From positions 24,157,963 through 24,221,962 of the forward strand of contig CM106585.1 of assembly GCA_048013815.1 (NCBI GenBank): DNA of 64,000 nt. Reading direction: 5' to 3'. Origin of the DNA: Setoptus koraiensis. Lineage: Eukaryota; Arthropoda. The translations under genes were made by a program, and so were the position numbers. This document shows, one piece after another, positions 12,219 through 22,142 of the stretch; the first letter of the stretch is position 1; the number at the start of each line of letters is the position of its first letter. The notes below the pieces were generated by a model. That model did not search any database, was not told the DNA's origin, and worked only from the letters and a program-made list of their open reading frames with translations.

Positions 12219-13487
12219 TTAGCTTGTCCTTAATTGATAGTCGCCATTCTGCGTTATATAGCGCACCCATGGCAACGCCTGGTAGCCACTTTTTTCTATG
12301 ATCTTCAAATATCTTACTTGGATGCCTGATGTGGTGAAATAAGGTATTTCAAATCTCACTTGGATGGGTGGCTTTCCCTCTGTTTCGTCACTCTCTATAC
12401 TAGGCAATTTGAAATGAGCCCTCATGAGATACTCTTTACCACCTGGAAATGACTTGATTGTCCAGATTATGGCCGACGTCTCTGGAGCGTATCTACACGA
12501 GCCGATTCCTGCCTTAAAATTTGGGGAATCGGCATCTTGTGGAACAGGTATAATTATTTCAACGCCATTTGCTGTTGATCGGCGCTTGAATTGGCTTTTA
12601 GCTTTTACCATATATTCTATCCGGCTATGTGCATGCTTTTCAATTTGTGACTCAATCCAAATCAATGGTTTTATATGTGTGCTTAAACGATATGACATCA
12701 ATTCAAATGTACCATCTGGCGGTATGAATGATATTGTTCTGTCGTTTTCAAAACGTGACAATCTAACACACTGATGAAATTTAACATCTTCTAATTCAAC
12801 TGATTTTGATTTACCTCTTCCAGTCGATTCAAATAACACTTTATCATTGAGACCTAACCTCAACTCTGGCATACCACTCAAATAGACACGCATTTGTATG
12901 GAGCCCACTATTTCGGAACGTAATACATTACCACTGGCGTTGGCCAGAAGATTAACTGACTCAATGACATCTAGAAAGACTTCATTTTTTCTGTATTTGA
13001 TACCCTGAGAACGCCAAGAGACGGCATTGGTCACTGCCTCGGGCGGCCTAACTTGCATTTCCATTATTTGCGATTCTTGTGTAATATATTCTTGCAATAT
13101 CTTCCATTCAGTTGTCTGAGGGTAACCGAAGTCCATAACTTCATCTAGTAGCTCATATATAAGTACAAAATTATCTCTTATAGATTCTTCCTCTAGTTCT
13201 TTAAAATATTCAGTGAACACTTGAGCACAACGATGCAAGAATTGAAATACTAATGTAACATTGGCGTTTTTTGTAGTTGTAGCAACTAGATATAAATTAT
13301 TGCACTTGATGAATAAGAAGCTAACATTTTGATGGCGTAATATTGGGCAAAGGCAGGCCTCATCCTCTCGCTCGCTTAATATAGGCATAAATTTATCAAT
13401 TATATTTAGATCTACATCGCCACGATAATTTCTCGAAATGAGAACTTTACCTTTAAGATCTAATATATAGACTGCTGATGCAGACAT
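12219..13487 (-). CDS. AP-1mu: AP-1 clathrin adaptor complex, mu subunit
   Basis: Single exon, 422 residues (human AP1M1 is 423). It opens MSASAVYILDLKGKVLISRN, the family N-terminus, with the longin-like domain over about residues 1-140. The mu-homology domain starts near residue 165 (KNEVFLDVIESVNLL) and ends GYQALPWVRYITQNGDYQLR, as in human. This chain binds YxxPhi sorting signals on cargo at the trans-Golgi network and endosomes and helps recruit clathrin, whose heavy chain is also in this window. The ATG is the only one matching the family start. No intron interrupts it, although many animal orthologues have several. Confidence 0.97.
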   Translation of the reverse strand: MSASAVYILDLKGKVLISRNYRGDVDLNIIDKFMPILSEREDEACLCPILRHQNVSFLFIKCNNLYLVATTTKNANVTLVFQFLHRCAQVFTEYFKELEEESIRDNFVLIYELLDEVMDFGYPQTTEWKILQEYITQESQIMEMQVRPPEAVTNAVSWRSQGIKYRKNEVFLDVIESVNLLANASGNVLRSEIVGSIQMRVYLSGMPELRLGLNDKVLFESTGRGKSKSVELEDVKFHQCVRLSRFENDRTISFIPPDGTFELMSYRLSTHIKPLIWIESQIEKHAHSRIEYMVKAKSQFKRRSTANGVEIIIPVPQDADSPNFKAGIGSCRYAPETSAIIWTIKSFPGGKEYLMRAHFKLPSIESDETEGKPPIQVRFEIPYFTTSGIQVRYLKIIEKSGYQALPWVRYITQNGDYQLRTS

Positions 13488-14137
13488 GTTGGCTCCTTGT
13501 TGTTGTAGTTGATTAATATGCCGCTCACTTTCGTTCTAATATTCCTCTGGCTAAAATATCAATCGGATCCTTGTGAGCCAACAGTATATCTAGTATAATA
13601 ATAATTTAATTTAATAGTATAATAATAATAAAATCCAGGCAAATGGATGGGACGGTGTCTAAAGGTGTCCGCTAATATATTTGCAAATGAACTGAAAAGG
13701 CTACGCTAGCTTCCACAGTGTCTGTTCCATGCGGCGTATTTTGACTTTTTGTGCAAATTTACCAAACACAAGGCTACACAATGAGCGCACAGTGTGCGTT
13801 GTCAGAATTAAACTTATAGCGGACAGAATAGAGTACCTAATTTCATTGCACTCATCTTAAATGTAAGTGCATGATGATTGGTTTTATGTCATTAGTGAGA
13901 CACTATCATTAATGTCACAATTTCTAGTACAATTTCTAGTACTATCTATCTTGATCTATCTCGGATTATCTTTAGGTTAAAATGCTCCAATATGAGAGGA
14001 GCATTACCTTGTTTCTCTTTCTTCCAGCATTAGATCTATACTATTAATTCAGAGCGGTATCAAATCCTTTAATTAACACATTTCTTCCATATCATCCATT
14101 CAATAAAGTCGAAATTCGAGTCGCCTCTATTCTAAAA
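13488..14137. other. Divergent promoter region of AP-1 mu and the UGT gene
   Basis: 650 bp between two head-to-head starts. AT-rich, no exon seen. It must hold both promoters, but I could not assign individual elements. Confidence 0.5.
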
Positions 14138-15592
14138 ATGGAACAAGAAACTCGCGAGCTTGCGTTTAACCAGAAAAAAACAATTTTGACTATAATAATT
14201 GCCTTGACTGATTCATTAGGACACTTCAGTACATTGAAGGCTATTGCAGATGAGTTGCTAAGCCGAAGCCATAGAGTTATATTCTTTTCAGTGAATGAAC
14301 TTGATACAAAGGGCTACGAGGCTATTATAGCCAGTGAAATTGACTCTTTTCTGTCTAAACCATGGAAATTAACGGACAGAATAACAGAGCGAAAATTTGA
14401 TGATTCCGTGGATAGCGCTGAAGATAAGTGGACAAAAATTGTTGAGATTGTTGCACCAGTATTCAGAATGGGCCCAAAAGAATCAGCGAGAGAATCAGTT
14501 TCACTTGGCCATGGTCAATGCAGATACGAAGTAGAGCTGCATCATGACAGGTTGGAACAATTATTTAAGCTTATCAAGCCCGATGTTATTGTCTCAGATT
14601 TAATGTTATGTTATCCATGCATAATGAATCAGAGAGACATTAAATGGGTTCGCCTCTTCTTGGGAGCTTCATTGGCAATATATGGAAGGTATTATCCGAC
14701 GTTGTTGCCTCCTGAATGGTACGGCTTGCCTACATTATGCAGCACTGATGTAATTAAAGAATACAGAGATTTCGATTACAGTATCAAGATTAAACATTAT
14801 AACAAGTTGACTGATACTTTAAAGGATAAATTCAATTGTCAAGATATGCCACCAGCGGAAAAAACTGTTGAATTTGTGCCCGAGTCGCCTTTCATGAATA
14901 TCTACATGTATCCAAGCGCATTAGATTACGCTAATATAATCAAAGATGTAAAGAGGCCTGCAAATTGGTTCCATGTTAATTCTTTGGTTCCCAAAAATTT
15001 GAACACGCGTCGTAGCGAGACATTCAATAGTTCAGATAGAAAAGAAGTTGACGATTTTGTCATTCGAAAAATTGGAGACACTAAGCTGATCTATTTTAGC
15101 TTAGGCACTCTAGCGAGTGCTGATACCGATTTGATGAATCGCATATTGGCTTTTCTGGCTTTAGACATCGATAATCTTTACATCGTTTCTATGGGGCCCT
15201 TACATCAGCATTTGAAACTGGGAGATAACATGTTGGGGCGCAAATTTATTGATCAACTTTATATTCTACCCAAGATAGATTTGATTATTACTCATGGTGG
15301 AAATAACACAATTACAGAGTCATTTCATTATGGAGTGCCGGGATTTGTTGTTCTACCAGTATTCGACGATCAACATGATAATGCCAGACGAATTGAAGAA
15401 ATAAAAGTAGGTAAGAGCCTAGATACATACAATTGCTCAAGAATAGAATTGATGGAGGCTATACACTCTGTATTATCTGACACAAGTATCAAGGAAAGGA
15501 TGCAGAAGTTCGGGGAGGAAATCCGAAATTCGAATGGGCTCGTGACAGCTTGCGATATGATAGAGAGAGCAGCCGCCGACGATAGCTGCTAG
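14138..15592 (+). CDS. UDP-glycosyltransferase, soluble (no signal peptide or membrane anchor)
   Basis: 484 residues, GT1 family, single exon. The N-terminal domain has the catalytic-type GH at residues 28-29 in IIIALTDSLGHFSTLKAIAD. The C-terminal UDP-sugar domain shows the signature ITHGGNNTITESFHYGVP and then FDDQHDNARR (about residues 384-418). Such enzymes move a sugar from a UDP-sugar to small lipophilic acceptors, often in detoxification. Animal ER UGTs begin with a signal peptide and end with a membrane helix plus basic tail; this one has neither (it starts MEQETRELAF and ends AAADDSC), so it should be cytosolic. Spider-mite UGTs share this form and are thought to come from bacteria. 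The acceptor cannot be predicted. Confidence 0.9.
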   Translation: MEQETRELAFNQKKTILTIIIALTDSLGHFSTLKAIADELLSRSHRVIFFSVNELDTKGYEAIIASEIDSFLSKPWKLTDRITERKFDDSVDSAEDKWTKIVEIVAPVFRMGPKESARESVSLGHGQCRYEVELHHDRLEQLFKLIKPDVIVSDLMLCYPCIMNQRDIKWVRLFLGASLAIYGRYYPTLLPPEWYGLPTLCSTDVIKEYRDFDYSIKIKHYNKLTDTLKDKFNCQDMPPAEKTVEFVPESPFMNIYMYPSALDYANIIKDVKRPANWFHVNSLVPKNLNTRRSETFNSSDRKEVDDFVIRKIGDTKLIYFSLGTLASADTDLMNRILAFLALDIDNLYIVSMGPLHQHLKLGDNMLGRKFIDQLYILPKIDLIITHGGNNTITESFHYGVPGFVVLPVFDDQHDNARRIEEIKVGKSLDTYNCSRIELMEAIHSVLSDTSIKERMQKFGEEIRNSNGLVTACDMIERAAADDSC

Positions 15593-15617
15593 TTGTTGTG
15601 TTAAATTAGTTGTAATT

Positions 15618-15707
15618 GAAAGGCATCTCGTTAATTGATAAATCATGGAAAGACATCTCGTTAATTGATGAGTCATGGAAAGGCACCTCGTCAATTGATG
15701 AATTCTG
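15618..15707. repeat. Three tandem copies of a 30-bp unit just after the UGT stop
   Basis: The unit starts GAAAGGCATCTCGTTAATTG and repeats at 15618, 15648 and 15678 with a few substitutions, ending in a partial GAAAGG. It lies 26 bp after the UGT stop, within its probable 3' UTR. 30 bp is a multiple of three, so the minus strand shows a repeated reading frame; I treat that as chance. Confidence 0.85.
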
Positions 15708-15811
15708 GAAAGGTGTGCTAATTGCCTTTTGAATTCGCATGACCTAGAATAACATCCCAATCTGCAGTTGAACGATAAAAGAATTCGTTACATTTATTTG
15801 CTAAAAAATCG

Positions 15812-15817
15812 AATAAA
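15812..15817 (+). terminator. Poly(A) signal of the UGT gene
   Basis: AATAAA, 220 nt beyond the UGT stop. The 30-bp repeats would therefore be transcribed as part of the 3' UTR. Confidence 0.5.
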
Positions 15818-16491
15818 ATATATACAAATAACTTCTTTTCTCGCCATCACTTCCTGAAGTACCTGTGACTTGAGCGCCTTATATAATGGGCTTTCGATGA
15901 ATAGAATCAATGGAACGCATTTTAGAGGCATGACCTAGAGGTCTAATTAAAAAGTTATCTTGCACGTAACACGTGCCACCTAGGCTCGAAATTTCGTAAA
16001 CTTTTGTAATTCGCGGTAATTATTAATCCTGTTTCGGTGATTCATGTTTCGAGAAGTTGAACTATGCTATGTCGTAGACGAAAATTGATACTCGATATAT
16101 CCGCGAGGGCGGCGCTTTAAGGTTTCCTCTTCCATTCGGAGTGAAATACAGCTCGCGTTGGTTAGATGATTAGCCGCAGAATATCGAGTATCGATCGTGT
16201 TTGCACATCTCATCCAATGCTCAGACAAGTGCACCAATCAACAACAAAACATTAGATGAAACACCACACCCTTGACTGTGTATTTCAAGGTCTTGCAACC
16301 ACCCCTTGCGGATTATTTTTGCATCAATATTTTCCATATCGGAAATGGAACACACATTATATAAATACCATCAGACGTATAGCACAAAAGACTAGAACGT
16401 GTAGATCTATTCATGTAAACCGTATTTACCAGAGCTGTTTTATTTGTCATTTTATAACATCAGATTAATTCATTGTCAACATCTAATCATC
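15818..16491. other. Non-coding spacer between UGT and the eIF3j-like gene
   Basis: No gene supported. It carries the promoter of the downstream gene. An in-frame ATG at 16444 would add 16 residues to that protein but lacks family support. Confidence 0.45.
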
Positions 16492-16821
16492 ATGGACGAT
16501 TGGGACGCCGAAGCCGATAACCCACCATTTAGTCTTTTTAAGGAGGTGACACCTCAGGAGGCGATAAAAAAATTTGAATGGCTTGATATTGTTGTCTACA
16601 ATAGATGGTCAAAGTCGGAGAGGAGGCTGTACCAAAAATTAAAATGTATACAGGTCGCAGAGGTTCTAGAGAAGACAGCCCAAGACAATGTTGACGATCT
16701 GACTAAAGCTTTTGATCAATTAACCGTGATAAAGAACGCAGACCAAGACACAGCTTCTGAAGTCGATGATCTTATCAAATCGCTTGAGAGAAAATTGAAC
16801 ATAACCACGAAGAAGAAATGA
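16492..16821 (+). CDS. Short protein resembling the core of translation initiation factor eIF3j
   Basis: 109 residues, beginning MDDWDAEADN. eIF3j proteins also begin with an acidic W-D/E motif. The stretch F-x2-L-x3-V ... SKSERRLYQKLKCIQVAEVL ... DDLTKAFDQLTVIKNADQ follows the spacing of the eIF3j helical core (human: FGKLL ... YYASFLEVLVRDV ... DDLKKITNSLTVLCSEKQ). eIF3j/Hcr1 binds the 40S decoding centre and assists initiation and recycling. Human eIF3j is 258 residues; this protein lacks the long charged linker and the usual acidic tail, ending in KKK. The resemblance is read by eye, so a diverged paralogue or an unrelated helical protein is possible. The start at 16492 is preferred over 16444 because it restores the DDW start. 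It is tail-to-tail with EXOSC5, with 88 bp between stops. Confidence 0.55.
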   Translation: MDDWDAEADNPPFSLFKEVTPQEAIKKFEWLDIVVYNRWSKSERRLYQKLKCIQVAEVLEKTAQDNVDDLTKAFDQLTVIKNADQDTASEVDDLIKSLERKLNITTKKK

Positions 16822-16830
16822 AGACCTGCC

Positions 16831-16885
16831 ATTAAAAAATTCTCTTATGAGTCAGATTATTATTAGTAGTATACCCGGATTTATT
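16831..16885. terminator. Paired poly(A) signals of two convergent genes
   Basis: ATTAAA at 16831-16836 serves the plus-strand eIF3j-like gene. TTTATT at 16880-16885 is AATAAA on the minus strand, 24 nt after the EXOSC5 stop. The two 3' ends nearly overlap. Confidence 0.5.
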
Positions 16886-16909
16886 GAATTTTAACCTGTT
16901 CCAATAACG

Positions 16910-17683
16910 TTATTGCGCTCGCTTTGAAAAGCGTGCCTCAATATCGTTTCTTATCTGGTCAAATATCTTCTCTGATTCCAATCTTGCCAGCCTTGTAGCC
17001 TCGTTTAAGACGCACTGATTGTATATACCTTGAGTCTTAATGGCAATCAATTTATAACTATGATGTTCAAATACAAGATCGAATCTCGAACAACATTGTG
17101 ATTCCTGTTCCTTGTTGGGCTGTACAATAAACAAAAGGTTTGATAAATTATTGACTCCTTCTTCATCATATGATTCCTTCTCTACAGTAGTCTCTTTATT
17201 TAGAGTTGTAATGACAGTCACACCGGTTGCCACGCATCTCATTGGTAGTCCACAATCTAGGAGAGCACAACAAGTGCCTGTGATTGCTGCAGTCACTATT
17301 GAGCCACCATCGTATATCTCTTGCACTATGATAGAAATGAGAGTTCTTGGATGAAGTCTAGTGAGGAGAACGTATTGGAAGGTTGTCTTAATGAAGTTCT
17401 CGAATTCTCTCAGTTCGGCTTGTAACGGGTTGGACATAGATATGCTAATTTTACGTTTGTAGAGAACCTCTATCACAGCCTCTTCATAGTTGATTTTTGA
17501 TTGGGCAATATCCACGGGACCATACGCGGCAGCTTGAACGATTGTTTGATTTTGTAGTATCAAAGCGGAACCATCAGGTCTGCTCAGATTGCCGAAGGCA
17601 ACTTGTGTTTTGTCCACTTGGCGTGTCAGTTTTTTGGGAGAGCTCAATGGTGGGTGATGAACTTCGGCATCGCAAACGTCCAT
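16910..17683 (-). CDS. Rrp46: RNA exosome core subunit EXOSC5 / Rrp46
   Basis: 257 residues, single exon (human EXOSC5 is 235). RNase PH fold: LSRPDGSALILQNQTIVQAA near residues 33-52, GPVDIAQSKINYEEAVIEVL, the central LHPRTLISIIVQEIYDGGSI, and CCALLDCGLPMRCVATGVTV. These match the Rrp46 group (LSRPDGSA..., [31 protein letters not shown]). It is one of the six PH-ring subunits of the nuclear and cytoplasmic 3'-5' exosome and is catalytically inactive in animals. The first ATG is used; the N-terminal 30 residues are not conserved. It is divergent from TFB1M. Confidence 0.9.
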   Translation of the reverse strand: MDVCDAEVHHPPLSSPKKLTRQVDKTQVAFGNLSRPDGSALILQNQTIVQAAAYGPVDIAQSKINYEEAVIEVLYKRKISISMSNPLQAELREFENFIKTTFQYVLLTRLHPRTLISIIVQEIYDGGSIVTAAITGTCCALLDCGLPMRCVATGVTVITTLNKETTVEKESYDEEGVNNLSNLLFIVQPNKEQESQCCSRFDLVFEHHSYKLIAIKTQGIYNQCVLNEATRLARLESEKIFDQIRNDIEARFSKRAQ

Positions 17684-18184
17684 CTCGACTAAAATATAAA
17701 TTCAAGTGTCCTCTAAGCTACAAATTCTTATAGATCCCTGGGAGTATTTGCGGTTTGTAAATAAAAGGTAATATTGTTCGAATACTGTGTGACCTATTGA
17801 TATAACCTACCGTTGTAGGGAATAAATTGGAGGGGCACCCTTGGATACTCATGAGAAGGCATGAAAGAGAGAGAGAGAGCACATGGCATTGTATATGGTG
17901 ATGGGAAAAATATGCATCATGTGCGGAACGCGTATCATTTGATCACGGATGTTGACCGATTCATTTTCTTGCTCGAGAACAGATGTGTTATATAAGGCAC
18001 AAATTGTGCTGCACAATTGTGATATGTGCATGAAAAAGCACGATCTGTGCTTGCTTTGAAATGAACAACTCACAATTCTGAACAAATGCAATAAAACATG
18101 GAAATTTGCGTGGCACCAACACGAGACACCATTATATCATCTATTCAACTACATGTATATAGCTGGAACTCAACGTGATCCATC
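17684..18184. other. Divergent promoter region of EXOSC5 and TFB1M
   Basis: About 500 bp between two head-to-head starts, with a short GA run at 17867-17880. No exon seen. Confidence 0.5.
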
Positions 18185-19387
18185 ATGACAAGCATTGCCA
18201 AAATTGTCAGATCTAGAGCGGCCTTCAAAAATCTGATGCCAATACCTCAAGTCTCCGCCACGGATATGGAATCAACTCAACGCGAGCTCACCCCAAAAAA
18301 ATTACCCCCATTACCTAAGGAGAGAGACTTATTGAGGGTTTATGGAATAAAAGCCAAGAAACAACTGTCTCAGAACTTTTTGTTGGATCCAAGATTGCTT
18401 TATAGACTAGTCCGAGCGGCAGGGGTGATGCCAGGTTACAGAGTTGTCGAAGTTGGACCAGGACCTGGAAATCTTACACGATCCATCTTGCAAAAGGGTC
18501 CCTTAGAAGTGTTAGCTATCGAGAAAGACAGGAGATTTTTGCCACTACTAGAAATGCTGGCCGATTCAGTGGAGCCCGGTCAATTGAAAATAGTTGTCGG
18601 GGACGCCATGGACCACACTTTTACCAATGCCTTCGGTGTCGCTGAGAGTATGGAATTCAACGAAACTGGTGGCGGGTATCAAGCTAGCATATGCAATGTC
18701 AAGCGTCGGTGGGAAGGATTTGACTCGCCACCAATAAGAATTGTAGGAAATTTACCTTTTAGTGTGTCCACTGCCCTCTTAATAAAATGGTTGAATCTAA
18801 TTTCAGTGAGGCAGGGGTTTTGGGAGTACGGAAGAGTACCTATGTTATTAACTTTTCAAGAAGAGGTTGCACGGAGGATAACAGCAGACCCTTGCTCATC
18901 AGAGCGCACCAGGCTATCGGCAATGGTGCAAAACTATTGTAGAGTTAAATATATGTTCACTATTAAGGGTACATCTTTCACACCTGCGGCTATTGTGAAC
19001 ACAGGTGTCGTGAAGTTGGAGCCTAGAATCAAACCATACTGTGATGTTCCCTTTAGATTATTCGAGAAGTTTGTCAGGCACCTATATCATCATCGCAATA
19101 AGGACGTTTTGTACAATGTGCGTACCCTTTTCCCCAAAGACATGGCAGATTGCGCCGATAGATTAGTTGAAAAGGCGGAGGTCAGCTCTTTCATTAGGTG
19201 TTATATGGTGAGCAATGTCGAAGTATCTAGAATGTGCGCTGAATATTACGAATATTGTAAACAATACCCAGCTCTGATAGAATTCAACTATCGAGCTGGT
19301 AAGAGACTAGTCGACGAGCTAAGCTTGAAAGTTCTACGCGAGGCAGGACTTGGTCTACTAGAAGAGGATATTCCCAAACTAAATTAA
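18185..19387 (+). CDS. mtTFB1: Mitochondrial 12S rRNA dimethyladenosine transferase 1
   Basis: 400 residues (human TFB1M is 346), single exon. After about 38 residues of basic, Ser/Thr-rich leader comes LPPLPKERDLLRVYGIKAKK, then QLSQNFLLDPRLLYRLVRAA, the TFB1M/KsgA entry motif. The SAM site is VVEVGPGPGNLTRSIL (about residues 90-105), the acidic residue that binds the ribose is in IEKDRRF, and the catalytic motif is GNLPF (about residue 187). The enzyme dimethylates two adenosines in the small mitochondrial rRNA. The leader (MTSIAKIVRSRAAFKNLMP) is rich in Arg/Lys and lacks acids, as expected for a mitochondrial presequence. The C-terminus is somewhat longer than in human. Confidence 0.93.
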   Translation: MTSIAKIVRSRAAFKNLMPIPQVSATDMESTQRELTPKKLPPLPKERDLLRVYGIKAKKQLSQNFLLDPRLLYRLVRAAGVMPGYRVVEVGPGPGNLTRSILQKGPLEVLAIEKDRRFLPLLEMLADSVEPGQLKIVVGDAMDHTFTNAFGVAESMEFNETGGGYQASICNVKRRWEGFDSPPIRIVGNLPFSVSTALLIKWLNLISVRQGFWEYGRVPMLLTFQEEVARRITADPCSSERTRLSAMVQNYCRVKYMFTIKGTSFTPAAIVNTGVVKLEPRIKPYCDVPFRLFEKFVRHLYHHRNKDVLYNVRTLFPKDMADCADRLVEKAEVSSFIRCYMVSNVEVSRMCAEYYEYCKQYPALIEFNYRAGKRLVDELSLKVLREAGLGLLEEDIPKLN

Positions 19388-19690
19388 AGGTGCATGCTGT
19401 CACTAAACATAGATGATCTGTCTTGTGTCCATTTACCAGATGTGGTTGCGTAAAAATTCCTATGTCTTTTTCAACAGCATACGATGATCACGCCAATGAA
19501 TGACGCACTGGCACAAATTCTGTAGTCACTTGCGTTCTCCAAGTTAGAGAGGCTGTGTATCAAGGCTTTGAAAATGGACGTTCGCTCGCACCCGGCATCT
19601 TTCTTCTTTCCCTCTTTCCCCTATTTGACGCATGCGCAAAGCTACTGCTTCGAACTGTTGTTGTTGAATCCAGGCTGAAGTTCAGCCGCT
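19388..19690. other. TFB1M 3' flank and start of the Hsp70 upstream duplication
   Basis: No gene. From about 19551 onward the sequence is repeated near the right end of the window (from 63650). An 11-bp match further out (GAATGACGCAC at 19498 and 63636) suggests that the shared block once reached further. Confidence 0.7.
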
Positions 19691-19700
19691 GAACACACGT

Positions 19701-19777
19701 GAAACTTCAGGAACATTCTAGAAGGAGTGAGCGCACATCTGAAAAAGTTCGCGAAAGTTCCTCGCTCACGATATATA
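19701..19777 (+). promoter_or_regulatory. Heat-shock promoter of Hsp70 copy 1: two HSEs and a TATA box
   Basis: 19701-19723 holds five perfect alternating units GAA-TTC-GAA-TTC-GAA with 2-nt spacers, the ideal binding site for heat-shock factor trimers. 19748-19760 holds a second perfect array, TTCgcGAAagTTC. The TATA box TATATA is at 19772-19777, 12 nt from the second HSE and about 170 nt upstream of the ATG. The architecture is that of a strongly inducible Hsp70. Confidence 0.95.
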
Positions 19778-19945
19778 CTTCTTCATCTGCTTGATTTTCT
19801 CATATTCACAAAATACAGTAAATCCAATCGTCTAAACCAATCTAGTTCTAAAATTGCAAAATATAATCCAAAGTAAAAAAGTCTAGGAAACTGAAACTAA
19901 ACATTACGCTACATCACTTCTGCAGTAATATAAATAACTTCTAAA

Positions 19946-21904
19946 ATGTCTACAAACGCCATTGGTATCGATTTGGGAACCACATACTCATGTGTCGGAG
20001 TTTTTCAACATGGTAAAGTCGAGATCATCGCCAACGATCAAGGTAACCGTACAACACCGAGTTATGTAGGTTTCACCGATTCCGAGCGTCTAATTGGTGA
20101 CGCTGCCAAAAATCAAGTAGCTATGAATCCTCAAAATACAGTCTTCGACGCTAAACGTCTCATTGGTCGTCGCTTCGATGATGCTACCGTTCAATCCGAC
20201 ATGAAATTGTGGCCGTTCACAGTAATCAATGACAACACAAAACCCAAAATTCAAGTCGAATTTAAGGGTGAGACAAAATCCTTCTTCCCGGAAGAAATTT
20301 CATCGATGGTGCTGACCAAGATGCGCGAAACTGCCGAGGCTTACCTAGGAAAGAAAGTCACAAATGCAGTCATCACAGTTCCAGCATATTTCAACGACTC
20401 GCAACGTCAAGCCACCAAAGATGCTGGTGCAATTGCTGGTATGAATGTTATGAGAATCATCAATGAGCCCACTGCTGCAGCTATTGCATATGGATTGGAC
20501 AAGAAGGGAGGCAAAGAAAAGAACATTTTAATTTTTGACCTTGGTGGTGGAACATTCGATGTGTCAGTGTTGTCCATTGACGATGGTGTGTTTGAGGTGA
20601 AAGCAACCGCTGGAGATACTCACTTGGGTGGTGAGGACTTCGACAACAGAATGGTGAATCACTTTGTACAAGAATTCAAACGAAAACACAAGAAAGATAT
20701 TACAGGTAACAAGAGAGCCGTTCGTCGTTTGAGGACAGCCTGTGAACGAGCCAAGAGAACATTGTCATCATCTACTCAAGCTAGTATTGAAATTGATTCA
20801 CTATTTGAGGGTATCGACTTTTACTCAAACATCACCCGTGCTAGATTCGAGGAATTGTGCGCTGATTTGTTCCGATCAACTCTAGACCCAGTCGAGAAAT
20901 CTCTTCGTGATGCAAAGATTGATAAAGCCAGTATCCAAGAGATCGTCTTGGTCGGAGGTTCTACTCGTATCCCAAAGGTTCAAAAGCTTTTACAAGATTT
21001 CTTCAACGGAAAAGAACTCAACAAGAGTATCAATCCAGATGAGGCCGTAGCCTATGGTGCCGCAGTACAAGCAGCCATTCTTAGCGGTGACAAATCTGAG
21101 GCTGTACAAGATCTGCTACTTTTGGATGTTACACCACTATCACTTGGTATTGAAACTGCTGGTGGAGTGATGACGACATTAATCAAAAGAAATGCAACTA
21201 TTCCAACTAAGCACTCACAGATATTCACAACATACAGCGACAACCAACCTGGTGTGTTGATTCAAGTGTATGAAGGAGAGCGTGCTATGACCCGCGACAA
21301 CAATATGTTGGGCAAATTCGAACTATCTGGAATCCCACCGGCACCAAGAGGAGTTCCACAAGTTGAAGTGACATTCGATATAGACGCCAACGGTATCTTG
21401 AATGTATCTGCTGTTGACAAGAGCACAGGTAAACAAAACAAGATAACCATTACCAATGATAAGGGTCGCCTATCTAAAGAAGATATTGAGCGCATGGTAC
21501 AAGAAGCAGAGAAATTCAAAGAGGATGACGAGAAACAAAAGGATCGTATCAAAGCCAAGAATGATCTTGAGTCGTTTGCATTTAACCTAAAACAAACGTG
21601 TGAGGATGAAAAGCTCAAAGACAAGATACCTGCAGAAGACCGTAAGAGTTTAGAGGAGAAAGTGAAAGAAACATTGGCCTGGTTAGATGCAAATCAAATG
21701 GCTGAAGCTGAAGAATTCGCTCATCATCAGAAAGAATTAGAGCAACTCTCAGCTCCCATCATGACCAAGATGTACCAAGCTGCAGGTGGACCAGGTGGTG
21801 CCGGAGGTTTCCCAGGTGCAGGTGGATTCCCCGGTGCTGGTGGCGAGGCTGGAGCAGCAGGTGCTGGAGCCAAGAGCGGTCCCACAATCGAAGAGGTAGA
21901 TTAA
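19946..21904 (+). CDS. Hsp70: Cytosolic Hsp70, heat-inducible type
   Basis: 652 residues, intronless. ATPase domain signatures: IDLGTTYS (residues 8-15), [14 protein letters not shown] and [15 protein letters not shown]. The linker [15 protein letters not shown] precedes the substrate-binding domain. The C-terminus has GGFPGA repeats and ends EEVD, the cytosolic tetratricopeptide-cochaperone tag. Lack of introns plus the HSE-rich promoter point to a stress-induced gene rather than a constitutive Hsc70. Besides folding stress-damaged proteins, this family uncoats clathrin vesicles, and a clathrin heavy chain gene lies in the same window. A second copy with a nearly identical promoter begins at the right edge. 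Confidence 0.98.
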   Translation: MSTNAIGIDLGTTYSCVGVFQHGKVEIIANDQGNRTTPSYVGFTDSERLIGDAAKNQVAMNPQNTVFDAKRLIGRRFDDATVQSDMKLWPFTVINDNTKPKIQVEFKGETKSFFPEEISSMVLTKMRETAEAYLGKKVTNAVITVPAYFNDSQRQATKDAGAIAGMNVMRIINEPTAAAIAYGLDKKGGKEKNILIFDLGGGTFDVSVLSIDDGVFEVKATAGDTHLGGEDFDNRMVNHFVQEFKRKHKKDITGNKRAVRRLRTACERAKRTLSSSTQASIEIDSLFEGIDFYSNITRARFEELCADLFRSTLDPVEKSLRDAKIDKASIQEIVLVGGSTRIPKVQKLLQDFFNGKELNKSINPDEAVAYGAAVQAAILSGDKSEAVQDLLLLDVTPLSLGIETAGGVMTTLIKRNATIPTKHSQIFTTYSDNQPGVLIQVYEGERAMTRDNNMLGKFELSGIPPAPRGVPQVEVTFDIDANGILNVSAVDKSTGKQNKITITNDKGRLSKEDIERMVQEAEKFKEDDEKQKDRIKAKNDLESFAFNLKQTCEDEKLKDKIPAEDRKSLEEKVKETLAWLDANQMAEAEEFAHHQKELEQLSAPIMTKMYQAAGGPGGAGGFPGAGGFPGAGGEAGAAGAGAKSGPTIEEVD

Positions 21905-21998
21905 AAAGACCCGCGATGAGTCAACACAATAATGATCACAAATTTTCTTATCGCTGTATATAATCATGAATATTTAACTGTTTGAATTTAGTATTAGA

Positions 21999-22004
21999 AA
22001 TAAA
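21999..22004 (+). terminator. Poly(A) signal of Hsp70 copy 1
   Basis: AATAAA 95 nt after the stop codon. Confidence 0.7.
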
Positions 22005-22107
22005 TTTGCACTATATCAAACAATCCAATTTTGGTCTATTCTCGTTACTTTAAATCATTATCCTTGAATTGATAGAATGGAAAACAAAAACAGAAGGTAC
22101 AGATTGT

Positions 22108-22113
22108 TTTATT
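22108..22113 (-). terminator. Poly(A) signal for the minus-strand exon 22143-22353
   Basis: TTTATT on the plus strand reads AATAAA on the minus strand, 30 nt beyond the stop of the candidate terminal exon. It supports a minus-strand transcript ending here, tail-to-tail with Hsp70. Confidence 0.45.
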
Positions 22114-22142
22114 ATATCTATTACAATTCATTTTTGTTTGAT

